From assembly GCA_965204545.1 (NCBI GenBank), contig CBDBFA010000004.1, positions 16,946 through 80,945 of the forward strand: a DNA stretch of 64,000 nucleotides. The letters are read 5' to 3'. The position numbers were made by a program, and so were the translations under genes. Position 1 is the stretch's first letter. Every line of letters begins with the position of its first letter. Shown here piece by piece: positions 27,543 through 37,522 of the stretch. The notes beneath the pieces were generated by a model. That model did not search any database. It was not told the origin of the DNA and worked only from the letters and a program-made list of their open reading frames with translations. The stretch comes from JAABVD01 sp965204545. GTDB lineage: Bacteria; Verrucomicrobiota; Verrucomicrobiia; Opitutales; UBA2995.

Positions 27543-28459
27543 TAGCAACCGGCATCGATCCCAAGACCTTGTTGGCTATCCGGGATCTCGAATTGCGGGC
27601 CCGGGTCGTGGTCGAGGGATTGTGGTCCGGGCTCCACCGCAGTCCATTGGAAGGGTTTTCCGTCGAATTTACCGAATACCGGCAATACAGTCCAGGGGAT
27701 GACCTGCGCTATTTGGACTGGAAAGTCCTGGCCCGCACCGATCGGGAATACATCAAGAAATTCAAGGACGAAACGAATTTGCGTTGCCTTATTCTCCTGG
27801 ATACTAGCCGGTCCATGTCTTTCGGTTCACTCCCCTACAGCAAAGGCGACTACGCCGGCACCCTGGTCGCTACCCTGGGGTACTTTTTATTCCATCAAAG
27901 GGACGTGATCGGGCTGGCCTTATTCGATCACCGCCTGCACGACTACCTTCCTCCCCGCTGGCGCAAGGGGCAATTCCGATCGCTGCTCTCCATGCTGGGA
28001 AAGAAACCTGCGGGGAACGCCACTCATCTCGGTCATGCCTTGGAAGAAGTAATTCGGATCTGCCGAAAACGCAGCCTCGTCGTCATCGTATCCGATTTCT
28101 TATCCGATCCCGATTCCTGGCAAAAGCAACTGGCACATCTGGCTGCCATGCGCCACGACGTGCGGGCCCTGCAGGTTTTGGATCCGGCGGAAAGAACCCT
28201 TGATTTTGGCCGGGCCGCGCATTGGGAAGACCTGGAAACGGGTCGGCGCCTCTACATCGACCCGGACGCGGCCCGGAAAAGCTACCTGGATGAATTCGGT
28301 CGCCACCAACAGGCTGTCCGGAACTTCTTGAACCAACTCGGCATCGTCCATTACGTCGCTCCAACGGACAAACCCCTGGATTTCGTGCTCCTGGAAATGA
28401 TTCGAGGCGGGTCCCGATCCAGCGCCTTGAGGCAGGTTAATGGAAGGGACAGAAGATGA
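27539..28459 (+). CDS. DUF58 protein (VWA-like partner of MoxR)
   Basis: About 306 aa. The GTG start at 27539 overlaps the MoxR stop. The open frame extends further upstream, but that part merely shadows MoxR. The DUF58 signature YSPGDDLRYLDWKVLARTDRE is at about 57-77, and a MIDAS-like metal site D88TSRSMS follows, as in VWA domains. It is presumably a membrane-proximal cytosolic partner of the MoxR ATPase. It ends ATGA-overlapped with the BatA-like gene. Confidence 0.9.
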   Translation: MIATGIDPKTLLAIRDLELRARVVVEGLWSGLHRSPLEGFSVEFTEYRQYSPGDDLRYLDWKVLARTDREYIKKFKDETNLRCLILLDTSRSMSFGSLPYSKGDYAGTLVATLGYFLFHQRDVIGLALFDHRLHDYLPPRWRKGQFRSLLSMLGKKPAGNATHLGHALEEVIRICRKRSLVVIVSDFLSDPDSWQKQLAHLAAMRHDVRALQVLDPAERTLDFGRAAHWEDLETGRRLYIDPDAARKSYLDEFGRHQQAVRNFLNQLGIVHYVAPTDKPLDFVLLEMIRGGSRSSALRQVNGRDRR

Positions 28460-30501
28460 GTTTTCTGGCTCCTTTGTTTCTTTTGGGTGCGGCCCTTATC
28501 GCAGGACCCGTGATTTTCCACCTCATTCGGCGAGCGACCCGCAACAGGGTCCGTTTCAGTGCCACCCAATTTCTCCGGGCCTCCCAGCCCCGGTTGCAAA
28601 AGCGAAGTTCCCTGCAACACCCCTTCCTCCTCTTCCTGCGCTGCCTCATCATCGCCTTGCTCGCCTTTGGCTTTGCCCGGCCCTTTTTCAAACAAGATCT
28701 GCCCGTCCCGGCCCGAGAAGGTAAGCTGAGGCAAACCGTTATCCTTCTGGACGAAAGTGCCAGCATGCGGCAGACCGGTGTATGGGAGCGGGCGCAAACC
28801 CGGTTGATGGAACAACTGAGAGACCATTCATCGGATGATCAACTGAGCCTGCTTGCCGTATCCAACACCGTCTCGCACCTCTTGTCCCACGAGTTGTGGG
28901 AAAAAACCCCGGTTCCCGAACGCTTGGTCCTTGCCCGGGACATTTTACGAGAGCGTGAACCCGGCTGGGGACCCACCTACCTCGATCTGGGCATGGAAGC
29001 GGCGCTGGTCGAGCTGGATCAAATGTCGGAAGTTTCCGGTGAGAAGGCCGAAAAAACGATTTATGTGGTTTCAGACTTTGGTGAAGGGGCCCGCCTCTCC
29101 GGACTGGCTGGCCATGACTGGCCGGTCGGTTGCGTGGTTCGCCTCGAATCCGTCGGAGGGGTGGAACCAGGCAACGTGGGTGTGCAATGGCTGGGTTGGC
29201 TGGAGACAGCCAATGGCGGGATCACCGCCCGGCTTCAACTCATCGGGAGCGGAGAAGGCCAATCCGTCATCCTGCAAGCTGTCGACGCCGAAAACGGCAT
29301 GCCCTTGGGCGAGGAACAACCGGTGTATTTACCCAGCGGCAGCAAACGTGTGGCGCTGTATCCGTTTGAGGCAGCGCCGTCCAGGCCGGTCAAACTGACC
29401 ATTCGAGGGGATCCTCACGCCTTTGACGACCAGTTCTGGATCGCCCCCAAACGGGTTCGCCAGGCCACTATCCACTATATCGGTTCGGCCTCGGCGGACG
29501 ATCCCGAGCAATCCCGATTCTACCTCGAACGCGCCACCGCAGGATGGGAAGACCCCCTCCTGAAAGTGGAAGACGGGTTGGGAATATCGGACCCAAAACC
29601 CGGCGATCTGGTGTTTCTCGAAGGCAATCCCCTGCCCGGACAACGGTCCACCTTGGAGGCTTTCCTTTCCGAGGGCGGCATTGGTCTTTACCTTATAACC
29701 GACTCCAACCAACTGCCATTCATCCGGAGCCTAATCGGGGAAACCGGCTGGAACTTGAGCCGTTCCGGCCGCGACTATGCCCTGCTCGGGGAGATCGACT
29801 TTGAGCACGAACTGTTCAATATCTTTGACGACTCCCGTTACAGTAATTTCAGCAACATTCGATTCTGGGATACTCCACACCTTCAAGTCCCCGAAAATTC
29901 CCGAGCCAGAGTGTTGGCCCAATTCGATGACGAAACGGCCGCATTGGTAGAAATTTCAGTGGGTGAAGGGAGGCTTTACCTCTGGAGCGGGGATTGGACT
30001 CCACAGGCCAGCCAATGGGTGTTATCTTCCAAATTCGTTCCCTGGTTGCAACGGTTGATGGAACAAGCCCTGGGAGGCCCAAAACGTCCGTCCATGACTC
30101 AGGTGGGCCAGGCCAACCGGCTTTCCCGCAGTAAAACCGTCACTTGGCAACGCCTCGGTTCCAGCGCCCCCGAATCCTCCACTCCCCAGCGACCTGGGAT
30201 TTACCGGATGAACGAGGGGGATTCCAGCCATTGGGTGGCAGTGAATCTCCCCCCTCAGGAAAGCTTTCTGGAACCCTTGTCCCGGGCCGCCTGGGAAAAC
30301 CTGGGGGCGCCGCTCAATCCACGGGAATCCCTGGCATCCGAGCAATCCAGGGAGGAAGTTATCCGTTTCCGCACGGCAGCAGAATTGGAAGGTCAGCAGA
30401 AGGTATGGCGTTGGTTCCTGCTCATTGCGGCCCTGACATTGGCCGCTGAAAGCCTGGTTGCCGTTTTAATTTCCAAAAGGGAAGGAGAGGCTCCGGCATG
30501 A
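28456..30501 (+). CDS. BatA-like membrane protein with VWA domain
   Basis: 681 aa. The N-terminus FLAPLFLLGAALIAGPVIFH and the following RRATRNRVRFSATQFLR form the typical BatA/aerotolerance N-terminal helix and loop. A second helix is near 55-75. A VWA domain follows with the metal motif Asp99-Glu-Ser-Ala-Ser103. A long periplasmic region and a final membrane helix (about 650-672, WFLLIAALTLAAESLVAVLI) complete the protein. Proteins of this kind work with MoxR and DUF58 in envelope stress tolerance, but their precise job is unknown. Both ends overlap neighbours by 4 nt. Confidence 0.87.
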   Translation: MSFLAPLFLLGAALIAGPVIFHLIRRATRNRVRFSATQFLRASQPRLQKRSSLQHPFLLFLRCLIIALLAFGFARPFFKQDLPVPAREGKLRQTVILLDESASMRQTGVWERAQTRLMEQLRDHSSDDQLSLLAVSNTVSHLLSHELWEKTPVPERLVLARDILREREPGWGPTYLDLGMEAALVELDQMSEVSGEKAEKTIYVVSDFGEGARLSGLAGHDWPVGCVVRLESVGGVEPGNVGVQWLGWLETANGGITARLQLIGSGEGQSVILQAVDAENGMPLGEEQPVYLPSGSKRVALYPFEAAPSRPVKLTIRGDPHAFDDQFWIAPKRVRQATIHYIGSASADDPEQSRFYLERATAGWEDPLLKVEDGLGISDPKPGDLVFLEGNPLPGQRSTLEAFLSEGGIGLYLITDSNQLPFIRSLIGETGWNLSRSGRDYALLGEIDFEHELFNIFDDSRYSNFSNIRFWDTPHLQVPENSRARVLAQFDDETAALVEISVGEGRLYLWSGDWTPQASQWVLSSKFVPWLQRLMEQALGGPKRPSMTQVGQANRLSRSKTVTWQRLGSSAPESSTPQRPGIYRMNEGDSSHWVAVNLPPQESFLEPLSRAAWENLGAPLNPRESLASEQSREEVIRFRTAAELEGQQKVWRWFLLIAALTLAAESLVAVLISKREGEAPA

Positions 30502-33500
30502 AATTATCAAATCCAAACGAGGGCCCGGGCATTGATCCACGGTTGGAGAAGGAGCTCCTTCAAGCCGCTCAACGCCACCGTGACAACCATTTGTTCCGCG
30601 GCAAAATAAGGCGCTGGTGCATCGCTTCGGTCCTGATCGGCCTCTGCCTCGGCCTTCGCTGGGTCACGGCGGAATTCGAGCCCTATGCCTTTCCGTTGGC
30701 CTGTTTGGTAGTGGCCGCCACCCTGATCCTGAACCTCCTGGAGAGCCGGCGCACCCCGCTCAACTACCGGGAAACGGGAAAGCGGGTGGAGGAAGATTTT
30801 CCCGAACTGGACAAGGTTCTGACCACCGCTTTGGAACAGCAACCCAAGGATGGAAAATACAACTTTCTTCAAGAAAAGGTCATTGATGAAGCTCTGCACA
30901 ATTCCCTGTTCCAATACTGGGAAGATATCGGAAAGCGATCCCATGCCCTGTTTCAACTTGGCTATATTGCTTCCCTGCTCGGTGCCTTGGCATTGGCCGG
31001 ATTGGTCTACCATAGCAATGGCTGGCCGGGGTGGTCGGGCGGTGCGCCCCTTTCCATTCCGGCCATGGCCTCCTCATCGGTCGAGGTTACCCCTGGCGAC
31101 GTGGAATTGCAACGAGGTAGCGCGGTGGTGGTGGCAGCCAGGTTCATGGGCCATCTGCCAAAATCGGCCATCCTGCAGACTCAAGCCTCATCCGGGAAGG
31201 CAATGTCTTTTCCCATGGCCCGCAGCCTGTCCGATCCCGTCTTCGCCCATACCTTGCCCGCGGTAAACGAAGATACGCTCTACGCCGTCACCTTCGAGGA
31301 AGGGAAAACCGAATCCTACACCCTATCCGTCTACGACCTGCCCAAACTCATTCAGGCGGACGCGTTTCTGGACTATCCCGACTATACCGGGCTGACCGGC
31401 CGGCGGATTGAAGATACGCGCCGGGTCAGCGCGGTGGAAGGCACCCGGCTCGAATACACTTTCCTGGTCAACAAACCAGTGGCCCAGGCCCTGCTGGTGG
31501 ACAAAACCACCGACTTCATCGAGCTGGAACCCGCCAATCCGCAAGGGACTCGCTTCACCACATCGTTAACGTTAGTTGAATCCAGGCATTTTCACCTTCA
31601 CCTGAAAGACGAAGCCGGACGAAATAACGCTTATCCACCGGATTTCAGCATTGTAGCCCTACCCAACAAGCGCCCAAAAATTAAAGTCAATTTTCCCAAG
31701 GGAGACCAACGGGTTTCCCCCATCGAAGAATTGACCTTGGAAGCGGAAGCCAAAGATGACTTCGGGCTGACCGATTACGGAGTGGCTCTGGCGGTTGGGG
31801 CAAATAACCCGTTATACATCTCTCTTAAAAAAGGCGATTCAGCCATCATGGACGTAGACTTCCATCACACCGCGGCGCTGGAAGAAAATGCCGTTGAACC
31901 GGATGATTTGGTCACCTGGTTTGCTTACGCCGATGATAACGGCCCCGATGGGGAATCCCGTCGCACCACGAGCGACTTGTTTTACGCCGAAGTGCGTCCC
32001 CTGGAAGAAATTTTTCGGCAGGGGGAAAGCGGTGGGGGCGGCATGGGCGGCATGGGCGGTCAGCGAGAGGGTGAACTCTTGGAACTTCAAAGGCAAATTG
32101 CCATTGCCACCTGGAAGCTCTTGCAACGGGGGGACGGCGATTCCGGTTTCCGGGAAGATTCCGCCCTCCTGACCCAATCCCAGCAAGAGATTCGGTTGCG
32201 ACTTCAAGCGGCTTTGTTGGAAATGCGCCGAGATGACTTGATAAAGGCAGCCCAGCGGGCCGACACCTTTATGGAGACGGCAGCAAATAAGTTATCCGAG
32301 GCCAATGAGGAACTTTCCGAAGCCCCATTGCAGGAGGCTTGGCTGGCTGCCCAGGGTGCCTACCAGGCTCTCCTGAGTCTGCAACCCAGAGAATTCAACG
32401 TGGTTCGGCAAGGCAACCAAAGGGGTGGAGGCGGTGGCGGAAACCGTCTCAATCAGCGCCAACTTAACCAGCTCGACTTCAATGATGAGGAAAATCGGTA
32501 CGAGACCGAATCCCAGGCACAGCCGCTCACAACCCCGGAAGAACGCAATCAGTTGGAAGTCCTGAGCAAGCTCAACGAATTGGCCCGCCGCCAGCAACAA
32601 ATGAACGACAGGCTCAAGGAATTGCAAACGGCTCTGATCTCGGCTAAAGACGAGGAGGAGGAACAACGCATTCGCCGCGAACTGAAACGCCTGGAAGAGG
32701 AGAACCGGAGGTTACTCACCCAAGTCGACGAAGTCCGTCAACGCATGGATCGGATGGATTCCGATCGGGAAACCCGGGAGGCGCGGCGAGAATTGGACGA
32801 GGCCCGACGGGAGATGAGGCAACTGGGCCAATCCCTCAATGAAGGCAAAGTTTCCCAGGCCCTGGCATCAGGCGCCCGTGCCAATGAAAACCTGCAGGAT
32901 TTGAAGGAGGATTTCCGGCAGGATACCTCTAGCCGGTTCACCGAGCAATTGCGCCGAGCGCGCGATGCGGCTCGGGAATTGGCCGAGAACCAGAAGGAGA
33001 TCACAGAAGCATTGGGACACCTCGACGAGGAAGGAGCCCATCGCTTGGACCTTTCCCCCGATCGGGCCGAAATTAGCGGGTCCTATGAAGGGCAGTTGGA
33101 GGGATTGGGCGACTTGATGCAAAATTTGCGCCAGATTACCGAGGACTCGGAAGTCGGAGAGCCCAACCTGCACCGCCAACTCTACGACCTTCTGAGGCGA
33201 AGCGACCAGAGCGGGATCGAGGAAGATTTGCGAATTGCCAAGGAGTTGGTCCAGCGTGGTTTCACCGACCAGGCTCTGGAAAGACAACCCGGTCTGGAAA
33301 AGGCGTTTGACGATCTGCAGCGGGAAGTTGAGGCTGCGACCGAATCCGTTCTGGGAAGCGAGACGCGCACCCTGAGATTTGCCAGTGAGGAACTGGATGA
33401 CTTGTCCCGGCAGTTGGAACGCGAACGGCCCCGGGAACGGGAAACTACGGGAACCGAAGGCCGAGGCCAGCCGGGCCAATCGCCCCAGACGGATGAATTG

Positions 33501-34091
33501 GCCCAGGGGACTGGCGGGGAGCCCGGCGGACCAAGGGATTCGCAACAACCCTCCCAGGCCCAAGGGGGACAGCGGACCGGGGGTCAACAAACCGGATCCG
33601 CCAATGGGCAAGGCAGGCTTTCTCCTTCCGGAGACGGGGCCCGTGCAGGAGGAGACGACCGCTTTGGCGGAGGGGCCAGCGGACCTGGCGGAAACCGGGT
33701 TGGCGAATTGGAAGATTTTATCCGGTCTCTTGCCGATAATTCCCGGATGGACGGTCCTATTTCAGGCGGAGAATTCCGGCCTTGGTCCGAACGCCTGCGC
33801 ACCGTTGAGGATTTGATCGAGCGGCCCGAAGCCCGGGAACGCATCACCGAGGCCCGTCAAGCTGCCGAACGCATGCGCGCCGAATTCAAGAGGCACAGCC
33901 TCCCTCCGCAATGGGAAAATATCGATACTTCGGTGCTCGAGCCCATACGCGAAGTGAGGTCCTGGGTTGAGCAGGAATTGATGCGCCTTCAAGACCCTGA
34001 GGTCCTTCAACCGATTGACCGTGATCCGGTTCCTCCACCCTATCGGGAAGCGGTAAAGCGTTACTACGAGGCCTTGGGGGATGATTCCTGA
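30498..34091 (+). CDS. Very large DUF4175-like coiled-coil membrane protein
   Basis: 1197 aa. Two N-terminal membrane helices (about 33-78 and 150-172) precede a periplasmic part with Ig-like beta segments (VEVTPGDVELQRGSAVVVAA; FPKGDQRVSPIEELTLEAEA). A glycine-rich patch (about 510-525) comes next. Residues about 555-960 are heavily charged and predicted to be coiled coil. A low-complexity Gly/Gln/Ser stretch (about 980-1060) precedes a short structured tail. This layout matches DUF4175-type proteins that follow BatA genes in Planctomycetota and Verrucomicrobiota. No enzymatic motif is visible; a structural or scaffolding envelope role is likely. Confidence 0.8.
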   Translation: MKLSNPNEGPGIDPRLEKELLQAAQRHRDNHLFRGKIRRWCIASVLIGLCLGLRWVTAEFEPYAFPLACLVVAATLILNLLESRRTPLNYRETGKRVEEDFPELDKVLTTALEQQPKDGKYNFLQEKVIDEALHNSLFQYWEDIGKRSHALFQLGYIASLLGALALAGLVYHSNGWPGWSGGAPLSIPAMASSSVEVTPGDVELQRGSAVVVAARFMGHLPKSAILQTQASSGKAMSFPMARSLSDPVFAHTLPAVNEDTLYAVTFEEGKTESYTLSVYDLPKLIQADAFLDYPDYTGLTGRRIEDTRRVSAVEGTRLEYTFLVNKPVAQALLVDKTTDFIELEPANPQGTRFTTSLTLVESRHFHLHLKDEAGRNNAYPPDFSIVALPNKRPKIKVNFPKGDQRVSPIEELTLEAEAKDDFGLTDYGVALAVGANNPLYISLKKGDSAIMDVDFHHTAALEENAVEPDDLVTWFAYADDNGPDGESRRTTSDLFYAEVRPLEEIFRQGESGGGGMGGMGGQREGELLELQRQIAIATWKLLQRGDGDSGFREDSALLTQSQQEIRLRLQAALLEMRRDDLIKAAQRADTFMETAANKLSEANEELSEAPLQEAWLAAQGAYQALLSLQPREFNVVRQGNQRGGGGGGNRLNQRQLNQLDFNDEENRYETESQAQPLTTPEERNQLEVLSKLNELARRQQQMNDRLKELQTALISAKDEEEEQRIRRELKRLEEENRRLLTQVDEVRQRMDRMDSDRETREARRELDEARREMRQLGQSLNEGKVSQALASGARANENLQDLKEDFRQDTSSRFTEQLRRARDAARELAENQKEITEALGHLDEEGAHRLDLSPDRAEISGSYEGQLEGLGDLMQNLRQITEDSEVGEPNLHRQLYDLLRRSDQSGIEEDLRIAKELVQRGFTDQALERQPGLEKAFDDLQREVEAATESVLGSETRTLRFASEELDDLSRQLERERPRERETTGTEGRGQPGQSPQTDELAQGTGGEPGGPRDSQQPSQAQGGQRTGGQQTGSANGQGRLSPSGDGARAGGDDRFGGGASGPGGNRVGELEDFIRSLADNSRMDGPISGGEFRPWSERLRTVEDLIERPEARERITEARQAAERMRAEFKRHSLPPQWENIDTSVLEPIREVRSWVEQELMRLQDPEVLQPIDRDPVPPPYREAVKRYYEALGDDS

Positions 34092-36457
34092 TGAAAACCT
34101 TCGGTTCGCTGGTTTTTCTGGGCATTCCATGGTGGTGGGCGGGGTTAATCGGCTGTTGCATCCTGCTCCCCTTGGCCTGGATGGCCTGGAAACCGGTTCG
34201 GCCTTTGGGTTGGAGGAACTGGATCCCGCTGAGCTCGAGGTGGTTGGGAATATTGCTGTTGCTGTCCTTTCTCCTGGAACCGCACTGGATCTCCCTGCGC
34301 CCCACCCGTGGGGCCAACATCGTCGCAGTCGTGGCCGATAACAGCCAGGGCCTTCAATTGAAAGAAGTAGGGCAATCGAAATCGCGGGGAGAGGAATTGA
34401 AGGACTGGCTGAACGGACCCGACCATTCCTGGCTGGCCCGGCTGGAAGACACCTTTCAGGTGAGACCTTACCGGTTTGACCGCGATTTGAGCCGCCTGAG
34501 CAACTTTAACCAATTGGACTTTCGGGGAGACCGGAGCAACCTGGGAAAAACTTTACAGAGTATGCAGGACCGATTTCAAAAGCTGCCCCTGGCAGGCATC
34601 ATCCTGCTCACGGACGGCAACGCCACCGATTTGGAAGAGGGACTTCCCGAGTTGGCCGGGCTTCCCCCGATCTATCCGGTGGTTGTGGGGAATCCGGGTC
34701 GGATTCCCGACTTGAGCCTCGACCGAATCGAACTGAGACAGACCTCCTTTGACGACGCCCCGGTAACCTTGAAGGCGGAAGTCTCCTGGCGCGGGAATTT
34801 GAGGCGGCAGGTCGAAGTCGCGGTCGATGCCCTGGAAGTCCCCGCTATCGATACCCAACTTCCCGACCCGATTCAGTTGTCCCTGGGACCTTCCGGAAAA
34901 TCCCAGGCCGTCACTTTCCAATGGCGGCCCATGCAATCGGGTCTGCAGTTCTTGGAAGCCTCGGTAGAGCCGTTGGAATGGGAGGATGATACCGGAGAGG
35001 CCACCGAGCTGAACAACCGCAGCCTTTTCATGTTGGATCGGGGCCAAACCGAATACCGCATTCTCTACGTCAGCGGCCGGCCCAATTGGGAATATAAATT
35101 CCTCAACCGCGCCTTGGCGGAAGATCCTCAACTACACATGGTCGGGCTGATTCGCGTGGCCCGACGAGAGCCGAAGTTCGAGTTCAAGGGCCGGGCCGGG
35201 GAGTCGAGCAACCCCTTGTTTCGGGGATTCGAGGAAGAGGATGAAGCCGAACGCTACGACCAACCGGTACTGGTCCGCCTCAATACGCGGGACCAGGAGG
35301 AACTGAGGGGGGGATTTCCCCAAACAGCGGAGGATCTGTTTAAATATGACGGGGTGATATTGGACGACGTGGAGGCGGAGTTCTTCACCTTCAAACAACT
35401 CGATATGCTGCGCAAGTTTGCTTCTCTTCGCGGCGGGGGATTGATTCTGCTGGGTGGCGCTGACGCCCTTAATGAGGGCGGTTATGCCGACACACCTTTG
35501 GCCGGCGCCCTGCCCGTTCACATCGATCGCCCGGCAAAGGCTCCTCCCTCGGAAGATCTCAGGTGGCGCCTGACCAGGGAAGGTTGGGTGGAACCCTGGA
35601 TGCGAATCCGTTCTCTTGAGACAGAGGAAAGAGCCCGGCTCAACGCCATGCCGCCCTTCCAGGTTTTGAATCCGTTGCCCTCCATTAAACCGGGAGCCAG
35701 TGTCCTGGCCGAGGTGGAGGACCGATCGGGAAAGCGGTTCCCGGGACTGGCAGCCCATCCCTTCGGGGCGGGGCGGGTGGCCTGTCTCACCGTGGGCGAT
35801 ATCTGGCGCTGGGGGTTGCGGGAGGAAAACGACCAGGTAGATTTGGCCCGGTTCTGGCGGCAAATGGCGCGCTGGCTGGTCACCGATACTCCCCGTCAAG
35901 TGAGTTTGGAAGCCAAGTTGAAAGGTGAAAAGATTGCACTTGAAGTCGTTGCTCGAGATGCCGCCTATCAAACAGCCGAACTGGCCCAGGCACGCCTGAC
36001 CATCAGCCGGGTGATCGAACTGGACGAGGCAACAGAGGAACGGGGATTTTCCCAAGTTTCCTTTCAAGTCGAACCGGTATCGGGGGAGCCCGGACGTTTT
36101 GCCACGACCTTTACTCCCCGGGACGGGGGAGCCTACCTGGCCGAGGTGGAAGTAACGGATGGGGACGGAGCAGTGGTAGGCAGGGCCGAGGCCGGCTGGG
36201 TAACCGATCCGGCCGGGGAGGAGTTTCGGTCCATGGACCCCAATCGTGCAATTTTGGAGGAACTGGCCCTGCGAACCGGCGGACAGGTCCTGGGGTTTGC
36301 CGATCTGGGCGGGGTGAGCGGTCTGCTTTCCCGCCAACCCGCCCCCTTCACCGAAACCTGGACCCGTCCCCTGTGGCACCGCAACTGGCTCTTCCTGGGG
36401 ATTCTGGGCTGCTTTCTGGTCGAGTGGGCAGCAAGGCGATTGAGAGGGCTGCCGTGA
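34091..36457 (+). CDS. Membrane protein with VWA-like and glutamine-amidotransferase-like domains
   Basis: 788 aa. The ATG shares one base with the previous stop. Two N-terminal membrane helices (about 8-28 and 42-62) lead to a VWA-like region (VAVVADNSQG, IILLTDGNATDLEEG). A class I amidotransferase-like domain follows (YDGVILDDVEAEFFTFKQ, LRGGGLILLGGADALNEGG) in which no catalytic cysteine nucleophile is evident. A C-terminal membrane helix (about 762-780) precedes ARRLRG. Proteins with this composition are common at the end of MoxR/BatA operons; their role is unknown. The stop overlaps the next start (GTGA). Confidence 0.84.
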   Translation: MKTFGSLVFLGIPWWWAGLIGCCILLPLAWMAWKPVRPLGWRNWIPLSSRWLGILLLLSFLLEPHWISLRPTRGANIVAVVADNSQGLQLKEVGQSKSRGEELKDWLNGPDHSWLARLEDTFQVRPYRFDRDLSRLSNFNQLDFRGDRSNLGKTLQSMQDRFQKLPLAGIILLTDGNATDLEEGLPELAGLPPIYPVVVGNPGRIPDLSLDRIELRQTSFDDAPVTLKAEVSWRGNLRRQVEVAVDALEVPAIDTQLPDPIQLSLGPSGKSQAVTFQWRPMQSGLQFLEASVEPLEWEDDTGEATELNNRSLFMLDRGQTEYRILYVSGRPNWEYKFLNRALAEDPQLHMVGLIRVARREPKFEFKGRAGESSNPLFRGFEEEDEAERYDQPVLVRLNTRDQEELRGGFPQTAEDLFKYDGVILDDVEAEFFTFKQLDMLRKFASLRGGGLILLGGADALNEGGYADTPLAGALPVHIDRPAKAPPSEDLRWRLTREGWVEPWMRIRSLETEERARLNAMPPFQVLNPLPSIKPGASVLAEVEDRSGKRFPGLAAHPFGAGRVACLTVGDIWRWGLREENDQVDLARFWRQMARWLVTDTPRQVSLEAKLKGEKIALEVVARDAAYQTAELAQARLTISRVIELDEATEERGFSQVSFQVEPVSGEPGRFATTFTPRDGGAYLAEVEVTDGDGAVVGRAEAGWVTDPAGEEFRSMDPNRAILEELALRTGGQVLGFADLGGVSGLLSRQPAPFTETWTRPLWHRNWLFLGILGCFLVEWAARRLRGLP

Positions 36458-37443
36458 GAAAATTGCACACGCTGTTCTGGCTCCTGTTCGCCACTGGTGC
36501 CCTTTGCGGAAGAGCCAGCCACGAAGTGCTGGTTATTGTTGGCGCCCTAGGACAACCCAGATTTGAGAGCGGATTCAAAGCCGCTGCCGAATCCTGGAAG
36601 GAAGCATGCGGCGAAGCCGGGGCGGAAATCGTCGTGGTGGGGCTGGAGGAAGCCGACCGCGGCACGGAAAAAGAAATGGTTTTTCAATGGATCGATAATC
36701 TGGACGCCACTGCCGCCATGCCGGCTTGGATCGTCTATCTCGGGCATGGAACCTACAACGGACGCAATGCCCATTTGAACTTGCGGGGACCCGACATTTC
36801 CGCTTCGGAGTTGGCCGACAGGTTGCCCCATATGGAACGCACTTTGATATTTATTCACGGCGGTTCCGCCAGCGGGCCCTTTCTGCCCACCATCAGCGGC
36901 CCCAACCGCATCGTAATTTCCGCCACGCGCAGCGGGGAGGAAATCAACTACGCCCGGTTCGGGGAGGTATTCGCCCAAATGGTGGGAAGTTCGTCCGGGG
37001 ATATGGACCGGGACGGCCAAACTTCTCTGTTGGAAGCATTTCTTAGCTCACATCATGCCGTGGATACCTTTTACAAGGAAGCGGGTCGATTGGCCTCGGA
37101 ACATCCCTTGATCGACGATAATGGAGATATGTTGGGCACCCCGCCCGACTGGTTCCGGGGAACGCGCGTAATCAAGGAATCCGAAAAAAAACGGGATCCC
37201 GATGGATTCCGCGCCCACCAGATTGCGCTCATTCCATCGGAACAGGAACGAAAGTTGAGCCCGGAACAGCGGCAGCGCCGCAACCGTCTCGAAGCCAAAT
37301 TGGAGGCTCTGCGCAAAGAGAAGTCGGACATTCCGGAGGACCTGTATTACGATCGACTCCAAGCCGTTTTCCTGGAATTAGGCAAAATTTACTTTCCCGA
37401 AGACTGCCCGTCTTCTACGGTGACCGAACCCGAGGATTTCTAG
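36454..37443 (+). CDS. Secreted caspase/legumain-like-fold protein lacking the cysteine nucleophile
   Basis: About 329 aa from a GTG that overlaps the previous stop by 4 nt; upstream open frame only shadows that gene. Signal peptide RKLHTLFWLLFATGALCG. The core has a clan CD look: a beta strand ending YLGHGTY with His98 in place of the catalytic His, and a second strand ending FIHGGSASGPF (133-143) where a cysteine protease would carry Cys but here Gly/Ser occur. DMDRDGQTSLLEAF resembles an EF-hand-like calcium loop. It is probably a non-catalytic paralogue with a binding role. Family assignment is by motif reading only. It closes the operon, and a hairpin repeat starts 4 bases after its stop. 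Confidence 0.7.
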   Translation: MRKLHTLFWLLFATGALCGRASHEVLVIVGALGQPRFESGFKAAAESWKEACGEAGAEIVVVGLEEADRGTEKEMVFQWIDNLDATAAMPAWIVYLGHGTYNGRNAHLNLRGPDISASELADRLPHMERTLIFIHGGSASGPFLPTISGPNRIVISATRSGEEINYARFGEVFAQMVGSSSGDMDRDGQTSLLEAFLSSHHAVDTFYKEAGRLASEHPLIDDNGDMLGTPPDWFRGTRVIKESEKKRDPDGFRAHQIALIPSEQERKLSPEQRQRRNRLEAKLEALRKEKSDIPEDLYYDRLQAVFLELGKIYFPEDCPSSTVTEPEDF

Positions 37444-37446
37444 AGG

Positions 37447-37522
37447 TTACGGCATCGCGGGGACGCGATTGCCCTACCATTTCACAACCTAAGCGGTAGG
37501 GCGACGGCATCCTTGCCGCGCC
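37447..37522. repeat. Head-to-head pair of GGTAGGGC hairpin elements
   Basis: Element 1 (37447-37478, minus orientation) has the stem ATCGCG/CGCGAT around TCCC. Element 2 (37495-37522, plus orientation) has CGGCA/TGCCG around TCCT. Both share the GGTAGGGC flank and are separated by a 16-base linker. They start 4 bases after the operon's last stop, a position suited to an mRNA 3'-end structure. The rest of the gap up to 37707 holds GCGGCGTAAAGCCGC (a further hairpin), CCATTCCATCACTCC and a GATCACGATC tract, all found elsewhere. Confidence 0.8.

Noticed and set aside
36373..36453. Upstream start for the caspase-like protein
   Set aside because: It shadows the membrane-anchored end of the preceding gene; the GTG at 36454 begins a proper signal peptide.
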